A stretch of DNA of 64,000 nucleotides from Maea johnstoni (taxonomy: Eukaryota; Annelida; Polychaeta; Spionida; Magelonidae): assembly GCA_963942565.1 (NCBI GenBank), contig OZ012686.1, positions 59,284,917 through 59,348,916 on the forward strand. Direction: 5' to 3'. Shown here one piece after another: positions 24,700-35,599 of this stretch (position 1 is its first letter; each line of letters starts with the position of its first letter). Under the pieces are notes generated by a model. The model was not told the origin of the DNA. It saw only the letters and a program-made list of their open reading frames with translations, and did not search any database. The translations under genes and the position numbers were made by a program.

Positions 24700-26149
24700 C
24701 AGCAGCATCCACGGGGAATCCTGTCTACCCTCAGCTGTGGAGGAGACCTGGAGCTATCTACCTTATTGCATATGGCAGCGGGTAGTGGTAACACAATCGC
24801 AGGACCATCAATACAAGAGCACGCTGTTTCATATATTATCTAACATGGATTTATAAATGGCTGCTGCCTGCCTGCTAGTGGTGGCTCCCAGGCACTGACA
24901 ATGTTCAGTATTATAGGCATTGTTGCAGAGAGAGCACATGAGATCACGGTGTGAGACTGGTTGCCATGTGGGAGCAGTCTCATTAGGGACTCAATACAAG
25001 GTGTGTAAAATATCCTCCACAGGTACGCTCCTCTTCCCATACTATCATTACTACTGTATTGTCTTAAATTTCATTTTTTCTGGATTGACAAGAAATAACA
25101 GGACGTTGCGATCACGACACGCCAGTCATTCTAGAACGTCACTTTTAAAAGAGGAATTAGCTTAGAACTGTACATAATGTAGTCATCAGATGACAAGTTA
25201 TTAATAGCAGTTATTTTTGATCACCATTATGTAAACAGGAATGAAGGTGACGCCATACACCCACAGGTGCATAGGGTATGCACTTATTAACTGCATGAAT
25301 AATAGGCAGATAGCTTTAACATTTAGCCAGGACCCATCCTGCATAGTCACTAAGTGCTAGAAGTAGTAGTGGTATGTTTATTTGCTGCAATTTCCATATT
25401 ACAAAATCAATGCAAATGCTCTAATGCAAAAAACAACCTATGATAGGCTTATGAGTTGAAACATGTGCTCCTTTCTGATTCAGCCAATATCAGTGACATG
25501 TACCGTATCTCACCTTTTAGACCCATTCACACACTGCACTTAGATTTCCCCTTCAAAAGTCTCGTCCAAATCTAAAATAGTTTTGATAATTTTTTTGGAA
25601 TAAAGCACAAATTGCGCAAATCACAAATCAAAATGGGCTGTTAGTTGTAATTCAATTGACATGTGACCTTCAATTGTTTCCCAATGCTTTTTAGATAGAT
25701 ATCATGGGAATTGCTGGAATTCTTTGAGCCCTACTGGAATGAACTTGTTATGTACAATGAGGGGCAGCATTGTAGAACAAGCCTCTGCATGAGCATATAC
25801 GCATCATAATCATTCAGGGTAAGAACAGGTTAAACCCTTATCCTAATTGAACTAACTGATACCAATGGTAGGTCAGCCAAATTTAGTCAAATTTGCCTTG
25901 TGCAAAACTTAATGACATTGCACTACATCTGATTTTATGCGTACATGATGAATTGGTCAAAATTTACAAAATAATACCTTAAGAACAAACTTTAAAGTGT
26001 GATTTAAATTCTTTGGCTTTCAAACTCCTTCCCAAGACAAAGTTTGGTATTCATACTTCATGAGGCTGCCACAAGAATAAACAGATTAAACCTGTCCAAC
26101 AAATAGGACACCCAGAGATGATTTCACTCTTTTGTTGTCAATAATTTAA
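24700..26149. other. No gene supported
   Basis: AT-rich sequence with no recognised repeats and no exon signals tied to a long reading frame. Confidence 0.4.
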
Positions 26150-26313
26150 CAGTAAAACCTCACCAAGCGAATACTTTAGGAATGGTGCATAAGTGTTCAA
26201 AATAGGTGTTCACACTTCAAGGGTCTCTTCATAATGTTTAAGGTACAAATGGGATGGGATGTTCACAATAGCTATTCACATCACTGAGTTGTTCACAATA
26301 GGAGACTTTACTG
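26150..26313 (+). mobile_element. Degenerate pogo/mariner-like MITE
   Basis: Begins CAGTAAAACCTCACC and ends GGAGACTTTACTG, imperfect inverted repeats of the CAGTnnAACCTC type seen in pogo/Tigger-like elements. The interior has repeated GGTGTTCAC and GTTCACAATAG phrases. Target duplication is no longer clear. Confidence 0.4.
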
Positions 26314-27054
26314 CATTCATGGTGGTCACATTTCTTTAGGTCTTAATCAAATAATTTGTTGGATCCCACAAAATCCTCACCTGATGATTTCTCTTCATAT
26401 CACCGGCCCTGGCTAGAGATATCACACATGGGTTTCAGATGTCGTAATGCTGGATAGCGTCCTGAGGTTTACAGCAAGGAATGGTCACCAAGAAGGGGGC
26501 ACACAGAACAATATATCCATAGCAATCCCTCTGGGTGCACTTGGAAGCAAACATCAAACCTGTTGCCTTTGTCTCATGATCTTATCTGGTAGTTTCCTTG
26601 ACATGTTGCTATAGGTAGATTACGTCCTGCTAACAGGTGCGAGTCTACTCCTGTACTAGTTAACAAATATACTCACTACAGATGCAGGGCACATGAAAAG
26701 TTGTGACCCAGTAAAAAAGAAGTGTAGAGTGTGAATTATTTATTTATTGGCTCATTTGGGGATAAACTGGCTGACAAGGGAAGATTCACTGTGCCAGGTA
26801 AGCGCAACGGGAAGTGACTACTTCACATGCGGGGAATGTGTAAGGGTCACATGCCCCCACATAAACACAACTCTAAATTATAAATCCTCAGACAGTCCCC
26901 GCTTTAAGCAGGTGGATATCAGATTGTTCATGTTTCAGTGTCAAGAGCAAGGAGGAGTAGTGCGCATCACATCCGTACCGTCATGCTATAATACTTCAAA
27001 GCAGTAAAAAACCTAATCAATTCACCGTCAAACCCATTAAGCATGAACTCTGAC

Positions 27055-27200
27055 AGGATGATACAAGGGGGTCTTTCAAGACAGGTGGTCTGAACTCAAA
27101 GGTAAAACAAAGTATAATTCACCTGGCGGAACTATTGGACAGGTTCTACGTGTACACAGGTGGCCTCTATTAACAGGTGGTCATGTAAGCAAGTTTGACT
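27055..27200 (+). mobile_element. MITE fragment with ACAGGTGGTC repeats
   Basis: Contains GACAGGTGGTC, CACAGGTGGCC and AACAGGTGGTC at short spacing and ends GTAAGCAAGTTTGACT. The same phrase pairs occur at 5285-5315 and 38862-38895. I infer remnants of one mariner/pogo-like family with internal repeats. Ends are approximate. Confidence 0.35.
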
Positions 27201-27804
27201 TGTTTTTTACTCACTCCCCACCACCGGTCAGCACCACCACCCCTGCCATGTTTGCAACCTTAAGGCACTTTTATTTGAGAACACAGTTGTATGCTGAAGT
27301 TCAGCTGAACGACAACTGTGGAGAGAAATATCATACATCGTTAGGCCTGTTCAGCCACTGTATACAGGTGAGTGACAGATACAGGTGCAAAAACCATACA
27401 GAATCTGAGTCAATCAAATTAAAGTAAAATTAAAGTCACTTTAGTTGTTTTATGTGAACATTCTTTTTTCAAGTGTTTGACTTTTGAATCACTCTTTGTA
27501 ACTAAAACTGCCGGGTCTTCAAACCTTTATAAACACTATCAGAATAGAGGCATTATTTGAAGGCATGTTGCTTGTCCTTTAAAAAGATCTTTTGTTAAAA
27601 ATCTTTTTTTATTATTCAATATTCACCATCTTGAAGAAATGTTTTAGATATTGAAAGAGCACTGTCAGGAGCTTCCCTGATAAGAAAGGGATAAAAACAG
27701 TTACCCTTATTGTGAAATTAGGATATAACTAGACCTCTGAGAGCTTCACTTTTTGGCAATTTATCAGGCCAACTGGATGGTGCTAAAATAACAGGAAGTA
27801 GCGG

Positions 27805-27826
27805 GGGGGGGGGGGGGGGGGGGGGT
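27805..27826. repeat. Poly-G run
   Basis: About 21 consecutive G. Similar runs occur at about 49990-50008 and 55941-55957. Base counts here are prone to sequencing error. Confidence 0.9.
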
Positions 27827-28566
27827 GTGGTTGAAGGGGGTGAATGATGTAACACTCTTTACGTCACTCAGCACTCAGGAATGTAAAAACAGCTGAAAAA
27901 TCCTTGATGGGTAATTAAATGGGTTGTTCTCCTTTTATCGTTTTATTGGCAATGAGTGACATGAGGTGTAAGAATGTTCTCCCACTACTCTCCTGGTACG
28001 CATCATTTCCTCTGATCCTTTTCTTTCAATACCAGCCGTGGGGTAACCCTGTATTGTGCCTTAAAGGCCCAAGGATGCAGCCAAGGAGGGTAGAAGACTG
28101 TTCTCACACTTCATATCACTCAAAGTGTATATGAAATAAAGAGAAGGACAAGTCATTCTATTACCTGTCAACGATTTTTTACCAGTTTTTCCTAGCAATT
28201 CCTGGGTAAAGTCGAATTCTTACACACGTTATCACTCATCCTAGCCCACTCCACCCGCCTCCCTAAAACACTGCTTTGGAGTTGGTCTGAAAAATTACTA
28301 AATTAATACTCTTTGACTTCTAATACAACTTTACAGGAAATAAAAAATCATGACATGGAAAAGAAATATAAAAGGTGTTGTATTCTAACAATTGGAAATG
28401 CTTTTTCAATATAATATTGCAGTTGAATAAAAAGAAAAGTAAGGGAATACCAATGAGAAAGAATTGAAAATATTTCCTGCTTAAAATTAGCACTTGGAAA
28501 TTGCTAACAAACATTTGGATTTCAGGACGATTGTTTTATAAAGGTAATATTTATTCTGAGTATGGA

Positions 28567-28745
28567 AATGATGCCGTGAACCAGTGCTGAGCTTCATATG
28601 AATGAGACACTGCTTTAGAGCCCCAGCATTGTATGTATGTATAGCAAATGATGCCCTGAACCACTGCTGATCAGTCCCTAACTGAGCTCCATCATGAGAG
28701 AGACATCGCTTTAGAGCACCAGTGCTGTATGTATATAGCAAACGC
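28567..28745. repeat. Tandem duplication, 80-96-bp unit
   Basis: Two diverged copies share AATGATGCC, TGAACCA, GACA and CGCTTTAGAGC, and TGTATGTAT followed by ATAGCAAA. A block of about 16 bp is present in only one copy. Confidence 0.7.
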
Positions 28746-28749
28746 TATT

Positions 28750-30008
28750 GATTGCTCATTAACCAGCAACCTATATATAATGGATAGAATGTTTTGGTAT
28801 GCTCTGTGAACATAATTACTTTGCCTAATAATAAGCTCTAAGTTTTCCAAAACTCAATAACTATGTGTATATAAACCAGCAATTGGCCAACAACATCAAC
28901 ATGTTCTCAAAACACAGATTGCAAGGTTGTATGAGAGAAAGGACTAATGGGTTCTCATCAAGACTGGTCTAGACCTAAACTTATATCTATGCTGCTAGGC
29001 AGTTGGCAAGTCAGAGTCCATTGCTGAGCTATGACCGCCATGGGCACCAGGGGCCTGATTAATAAGACTGACACTGCTTCAGGCCAGTACTGCCTGTCTG
29101 TCCACCGGGGTGGGGACAGTCATGTTACCAACTGTCTGAAAGCTAAGGGGTAGTTTCCTCAAAAGGTACCAGCTTATCAAGTTCCAAATGTAAGGTTCCG
29201 ACAGCTTGCATAGACCAATTTCATGGTCAGGTAGGCCTTTTAGTTGACCTAACTCCAGGTGTGAAATATAGTACTAGAATTGAGTCAGTGCCAACATTAT
29301 ATTGTACGGTGAGGCACAAAAAATGGGATAGGGGCCAGGAAGGCAACTTATGAAACACACTGACCCATCAATGCTCACGGCAGCTGAAAGCAGCCTGACA
29401 GTTTTGTTGAAATGGTGCTACAGGCAAAAGCATAATTAGGAAAATATTTGGAGAAATGTAAATGGGAACAGCAACAACGCTCCTTCAAATATTTTGTAAA
29501 ATCATTATCAATTTAAATATTGTTGAAATTATCATAGATCCTGGTGACAATTTTTTGTAGGAACTCTTGAGCATAAATGGGTTAATGAAAATGCTGGTTA
29601 AGAATACCATCGGTTATATGTACTGGCCAGCTAAGCCCCTTATCTTGGTATAGCTGAAGTTGAAACTGGCAATTTTTGAAATTCCTGCCTTTACCAATTG
29701 GATGTCTTTATCTGTGACTTTAAAAAGATTTTGGGTGTCCAACTGATACCCAGGTACCATGATTGTTAAGACACTGTTTTAGGGCCTACACATTTTCTGT
29801 AGAATAATTCCCTATCACAGCATCTTTTATTGGGAATACAAAGACACAATGTAGATGATAAAAGAATCTGGAATGAAAGATTAGATGACAGAGGACATTC
29901 GAGGTGCAGTTTCACTTGACTTCCTGTAATATTTGATTCCACTTGGCCTTACACTAGCTTCCTGAAATCAAGACAGGAAAATATAAAGAAAAACATGAAA
30001 GTGCCTAC
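28750..30008. other. Probable intron, no exon found
   Basis: AT-rich sequence immediately downstream (on the - strand) of the large exon. It presumably lies in the following intron. No acceptor with a coding continuation was recognised. Confidence 0.4.
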
Positions 30009-31877
30009 CTTGGGTTTAAATTTGATTTTGTTTGCTTGTGAATTTTTCAAATCCTCTAATTCCTTGTCTTCCTCCTCCACAGAAATGGAAGAATCGGTGT
30101 AAAAGGAGGACTCGGAGAATCCTGAGGGCGTTGAGATATCTGAGGTAATACTGGAGGAAGAGTGGGCACGGCGGAGGCGGGCAGGGCTCTCCAGGGTATC
30201 CTGCTGAATCTGTTCATGGGTATACCCTATCAGGGTGTTCACGCCACCCCCACCTACCTCCCCAGGGGCGTTCTCATGGCTGTGGTCACTGATCACCACC
30301 GCAGGGGGATTGATACTGAAGGGGTAAGGTCGAGAGGAACCATTTGAGTTTAGAATTTTCGTCATCCGACATTGAGGAGCTTTTTCCTGTTTCTCCGTAA
30401 CATCAGGCTTGGCTGTTGCTATCATGATATGGGACACTTTTTCAAGGTCCATTTTTGGGAAATCTTTGTCGATGTCGTCATCTGACGGGGAATGTATGTC
30501 CATTGCGGAGTCAGAGCTGCTGGACTTCCTGCTGCTGGCGTTTCTGTTGCCCATGCTGGACTGTGGAGTGAGATAATCATGGGTGGTGCACAGCTCCGCA
30601 AATCTGCTTACCAGTTCCTGCTGCGAGTAATCCAGCAGCTCCACATGGCCTGAGTCTATACTGCTACCTTTCAGCCCGCTCCTGTCAGCCGGGCTTAGCC
30701 TGCTACTGCTGTCCCCCGCCCCCTCCTGATCCCCCCGCTGCCCATCACGCTTACCAGCCGCCGCATCATCACATAGAGTATCCAGGCTGCGGCGGTGGCT
30801 CACACTCAGACCGCCGCCGCCATCGCTGTCCGCCGGCCCAGCAGCACACGCTACAGGGCTCCTCGTTATCACATCACCTTTCACTTCACCTGTTACACCT
30901 GGACACAACAACGTATTCCCCACCATCACAGTGGCAATATTGTTACGTCCTAAATCACTCGTGGACTTGGAGTGAACTTTAATACCATCCAGGTGTGCTA
31001 AATCAGAGGTGGATTTAGAGCGAGCTTTAATATTATCCAAGTGTTCTAAATCAGAGGTGGATTTAGAGAGAGTTTTGATACTGCTTTGGGGCCCAGCAAT
31101 AGTTTGTGAATCGGTGGGTGTTTCAGATTCTAATGAAGGGGATGACGCAGTCCGATTGTGATCACCTGACATGGAAAGCATGGAATTCACCCCAAACTTG
31201 GCACCTGTGTATGCTAACGTGTACTTTGCGAGACCTGCGGCACCGTCCCGCTTGTCCCGAGAAAAGAAGCGACTCCTGGACTGGCTATGTTTTGGTAGCG
31301 GAGCATATTTCTCTAAGAGTTCCTCGATGGATTTTGATTTGTATAACCGGGTACCGTCCGCTGCGTAGCGGTACCCCGTGCTGCTGCTGCCGTAGGTAGA
31401 TGTCTTTCCGTCCAGGAAGCCATCGTGGGATAACGTCCTTGTTTTCACAAGCTCTCTAGGACCAGATGGAGACAATGAACTGCTGTGACTTTGGGAATTA
31501 TGGTCCAGTCTTTCAGGAGGTGCTGAGTAACTCTTGTTCACCTCAGTTTTTCTCCCATAAAGAGTGGAGGAATTTGGCGGTGACAATGATGAGGATGCTG
31601 AGGTAGTATCACTATGATTGGACCTTTTTGATTCAAGGAATCTAAACGTTGATGACTTTGGGACCATCGATGATGGCGAGGAAGATGATGATGATGAATA
31701 TGACCTTGCCCTTGCTGTAGTGGAGGATTGAGACCTGCACTTAGGGCCTTTCTGAGGATGGGAATAATCCATCTTCCCAGGGGTTGCACTACTATCTACT
31801 GCCGACTTCCTGGACATCACATCTTGGCTGCCAGGTAGAGAGTTTGTCAACTCAACCAAGTAACTGACCGCGCCATA
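30009..31877 (-). CDS. 623-codon Ser-rich exon, unidentified gene
   Basis: An internal exon with a pyrimidine-rich acceptor (tgttttattcttttgcag) and a donor (AAG then gtaggc), both in phase 0, and 623 stop-free codons. It starts YGAVSYLVELTNSLPGSQD and ends NKIKFKPK. It is Ser-rich and probably disordered: a poly-Ser run near residue 70, then RLYKSKSIEELLEKYAPLP, then three spaced SKSTSDL repeats (SKSTSDLEHLD, SKSTSDLAHLD, SKSTSDLGR), which look like basophilic-kinase or 14-3-3-type sites. Later come an acidic DSAMDIHSPSDDDIDKDFP and an SSITSDISTPSGFSESSFY stretch, then a charged EEEDKELEDL region. No catalytic domain is visible. Translation may enter from the upstream exon or start at Met-21 (ATG at 31817, MSRKSAVDSS). 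It is GC-richer than the flanks. Probably a scaffold or regulatory protein, but I do not recognise the family. Confidence 0.85.
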
Positions 31878-31879
31878 CT

Positions 31880-32950
31880 GCAAAAGAATAAAACAATTAT
31901 TAGTTATGATATTCATCAATAAAGTTAAGCATGCATACTAAAACCAAAAGACGACTAACAGAATATAGCAATTGCATATATTGAGGGGTCCAAGAAGCTC
32001 CATCAACTCAAAAAACCCTGGAATCATGTAAAAATGAAATTTTCTACAATTCTGTCTACATTACCAGACTATCCATGGTCTACTTCCAAAGAAATCCTTC
32101 AAATGCTAGGTTTCTGCAAACTCACTGGTCTTGCTGTTCAGTCTCAACAGTTGTCCAATAATACCATATGCCACCACAAGGATGATGGTTCCCATTGAGA
32201 GCTTATCATATTAAACATGTGTTTGGTTCACAGAGCTGGGTTTTTATGAAGTCAAAGTCTCATATCTATTTATCACTTGACTTATTACAATGACTTACAC
32301 ATTACTGACCCTTTGTGCATCCAATTGTGGTCTATACAAATGACCCTGATAATCTAGCACATTAATAAAAATATTAGGTAGAAAAAGAAGTCTTTATAAA
32401 GATACGCTAATCGGTCCATTCTGTAGTACCAGAAAGAGCTCTGTCTATCATTGAGATATCATTACATATTAAACAGATTTAAAGAGTATTCATCACAAAC
32501 CAACTGGCAAATTCCCTTCAAACATTTCATGAGATTTTGCTGATTGTGCTATCCTAGGTTATTTAACTTATTTTCTAAATCATCAAAGAGCCAGGCAGCA
32601 TTTGTCAAACTTATTCCCCAGGACTGCACATTTACAACTAACAAGTCTAAAAATAGATGCTTTTCAAAAGAGTTGCGTCCTTGTGCTTTGGATGAAAGTA
32701 GCCTGAGCATTGGAAGGGTTAAGTACTGAGATGAGTGTGATTGGTGGATGGGAAAACAGCAGCAGCCATTAAGAGGGAACAGGCTGTGCATGCCATATAG
32801 TAATGACAGTTTTATGGCTCATGTAGTATATCCACACTTGATACCATGCTGATGCTTTATGCCCAGTTTGGCATCATTCAGGCTAGTCCGCTAGTCCATA
32901 GTCCTCGATGAAACTTTGCATTTGACATCACACATATGCACATCACTATA
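31880..32950. other. Probable intron, no gene supported
   Basis: AT-rich sequence directly upstream (on the - strand) of the large exon. Short open frames at 32544-32791 on both strands have no exon signals. Confidence 0.45.
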
Positions 32951-32952
32951 CA

Positions 32953-33255
32953 GGATCTAAACCAGGAATTAGAAACTGAATGCCCGATATCTTACATCTC
33001 TGGGTATCCTATTTTTCAAGGGAGGCCACAATATATTCAGATAACAACCACAACCATGTAAACTTATTCAGAAAGGGGATAGCATCCTTTTATGCAATGT
33101 CATGGAGATTATATTGAGTTAGAAAATATTCAACTATTTGCTTGAAAGTGACATTTTTAGAAGTTCCTCACAAAAATGTCGGGGATCCTGATCAGATGTG
33201 TGATTTTTGAGGGTTTGGGTAGCCAAATGATGCCTAGACACCATGCTGACGTAGG
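32953..33255 (+). mobile_element. MITE of about 300 bp, copy 1
   Basis: Same family and orientation as 42131-42431. Shared blocks are AGGAATTAGAAACTG or a close variant, GGGAGGCCACAATATA and GATTTTTGAGGGTT. The termini are degenerate here, so the limits come from alignment with the better-preserved copy. Confidence 0.6.
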
Positions 33256-33812
33256 CCCAAATGCTATGATAGAAAATAGGTGCTACTAATGATATTTCGG
33301 ATCAAATAGATTTTAAGAATGCCAGTTTACGAGTATTGCAGAGTGTTTTTAGAAATGGTAATTCGGTAACTAGTATGAGTCATTTAAGAATTATCATTAA
33401 GAAAGTAAAATAAAAGGTAAATATTAATATTTTTTCTAAATAAAACTGGGATAAATATTTAGTATTGACGATGTGATATGAAACTAACATATTTACAAAT
33501 TTCAACCAAAAACTATTGTCAACCTATGCAGATAACTAGATATCTTACAAAATAGCTCTGTCTGGGTCCTGCCAAACCTGTTATAGTTATATTTACATTC
33601 CACTGTGGTCTGTGTGTTATGGTTCAAGGCTAACTAAACATGGCCCCCAACTTCCTGTGAGTGCAAAACACATTAATATTGACGCACTAAAAGTGGTCAA
33701 AGTTCTTCAGAAAAACATGTGCCCTGAGGAATTGGAGTACCCAAAATAAGCCATACGAACCAACCAATAATACTTTTTCTAGGTTATTTCCACAATCTTT
33801 TGAGACTCCTGA

Positions 33813-34043
33813 AGCCTAAAAAAAAGTTGTTTGTTTCCTGTAACCCTACCCTAACAAGTTTTTATTCAAAAGAATCCCTACCCTAAAGTTTTTTCCGCCC
33901 TCCCAATTCCCAATCAACGTAAAACATGCATAAATCACACATTTTTGACCAAAAAAATAATGCAAAAAACTTTTTTTTACTGACCTACCTACCCTATTTT
34001 TTTCAGACCTTTACAGGAAACAAACAATTTCTTTTTTTAGGCT
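33813..34043 (-). mobile_element. PIF/Harbinger-like MITE, copy 2 (TSD TGA)
   Basis: A 231-bp element with ends AGCCTAAAAAAA and TTTTTTTAGGCT, flanked by TGA on both sides (33810-33812 and 34044-34046). It is the reverse complement of the copy at 23653-23880, including a shared GACCTACCTACCCTA, and has no coding capacity. Position between exons 30009-31877 and 35455-35598 makes it intronic if the gene model is right. Confidence 0.8.
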
Positions 34044-34608
34044 TGATGTGAGCCGAGCTCACAGATTAAATGTCTCCCTCTTAAGCTGCATCTGCGAGGC
34101 CATAAACGTGTACCTACGTAGTGGCTAATAAAAGCTGCAAACCAGATGGAAAGCTGCATGTAATACTTATCAAATAATTTGATTGAATAGGATCAAACAT
34201 GAAAGCCCATGTGTATGTATTTACTGAAATGTAACAACTGCCTTAGATGTGTATACATACACGTGTATTTGATGCATATACATGTATTACTGAGACTTAG
34301 CCTGTCATGTATATGTATTACCTTAACATCATACTTTCACCTATCAAGTGTGTGTATTCATTAACCTTGCCTTACGATTTTGCTCTGTAATGAGTATGCA
34401 TCATCTAAACTCCTCACACTTGCAACTATGTGTATACATAATATCATATAGATTCAACACCTCTGCTTATCAAAGTTATCATGTGTGTGTGTGAATTTAC
34501 TTGACTTCACACCTCAGCCATAGAATCAATTATATATACAACTAAGACATCACGCTGTTGCCTACCATACATATTACACACACAAACAAATATATACAAA
34601 TACAGACT

Positions 34609-35123
34609 AACTTGCATATAACGGACCAAGTTGTATGCCAGACTTTTGCAGTGGTGAAAATATACAGTAGCCCATCGGTCAGTTTCTACCAAAGAATTGA
34701 AAGCGCTAGTAAAAGTCTATGTTTACTTGCCCAGAAAGTCTGCTAATATTCTGACCACATTAACTTAGTAAAGCACACATCCAGTTTCACATTTCTTCTA
34801 CAATAGATTATAACTGTCACAATTCATAAATTAATCACAATTAACCATGAATGTTCAGTTATGAAATGGCTGTTGGCTACCATTTCGGTTATCAAAGTGA
34901 TATGGACCACTTATTTTTATGGTGGACGACTTAACTATTCATTTTGATAGACCGTTTGACCACCAAGGCGTAGCAAACTGTTTTCAGCACTGCTTTTGGC
35001 TGTGATGGACGATATGCTTGGTCCCAGTCCCATGCACATCAAATATGTGTCATATGCATATGACAGACTTTGCATATGACGGACCAATTTGCCTGGTCCC
35101 ATTGAGTATGTCATATGCAAGTT
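34609..35123. mobile_element. Inverted-repeat MITE of about 515 bp
   Basis: Left end AACTTGCATATAACGGACC and right end (reverse complement) AACTTGCATATGACATAC are inverted repeats. Further TTGCATATGACGGACCAA and TCATATGCATATGACA motifs fill the right subterminal region. No clear target duplication was found. Confidence 0.5.
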
Positions 35124-35454
35124 TGCATGTATATAGCATTTGCAGATTCAATAGAAATGAATATCACAAATGTCAATCACTGGGTATTCAACTATCAGAT
35201 CTGACTCAACAGCCTCGGCACAATTCCTAGCCCAGGGGTTGACGAGAACCACTCTCGAAACAAACTGATGCCGAGGACTTTACAATAAGCCCTATGGTAA
35301 TTGGTCTGTGGCAACCAATCCATGTTCTCTTCATCTAAGTAAATATCTGGTTTTTCAAACCTTCAATCCCTTTTTCCTTTCAGAAAATGATTCAACAGGT
35401 TACTTTGCAAAAATAATATTCAAATAAATATAGATATTTCCTAAAATACCTTAC

Positions 35455-35598
35455 CTGCATGTTTTTCAAGGATGCCCCAAGAACCAGTATTAGTGTGATT
35501 CCAATTCTACAGCAAGGTGGCGTACAGAGTACCTGTATAAGTGTTATATAGCTGTACACAGGTAAGTCTATATATGTGAATGTGATATTGACATTCTT
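35455..35598 (-). CDS. 48-codon exon upstream of the large exon
   Basis: Acceptor acatttctcttgttctag and donor CAG then gtaagg enclose 144 bp, exactly 48 stop-free codons in phase 0 at both ends. It therefore joins cleanly to the 30009-31877 exon. It begins KNVNITFTYIDLPVY, contains IGITLILVLGASLKN and ends with NMQ. The hydrophobic ITLILVLGA stretch is too short and interrupted to call a membrane span. Alternative acceptors inside it (near 35532) would give a shorter in-phase exon. If translation starts at Met-21 of the next exon, this is 5' UTR instead. Inferred from splice signals and phase only, with no family recognised. Confidence 0.5.
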
Positions 35599-35599
35599 C

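Noticed and set aside
27232-27367. Possible + strand exon with pyrimidine-rich acceptor and donor gtgagt
   Set aside because: It starts beside a MITE end and has no recognisable peptide or partner exon.
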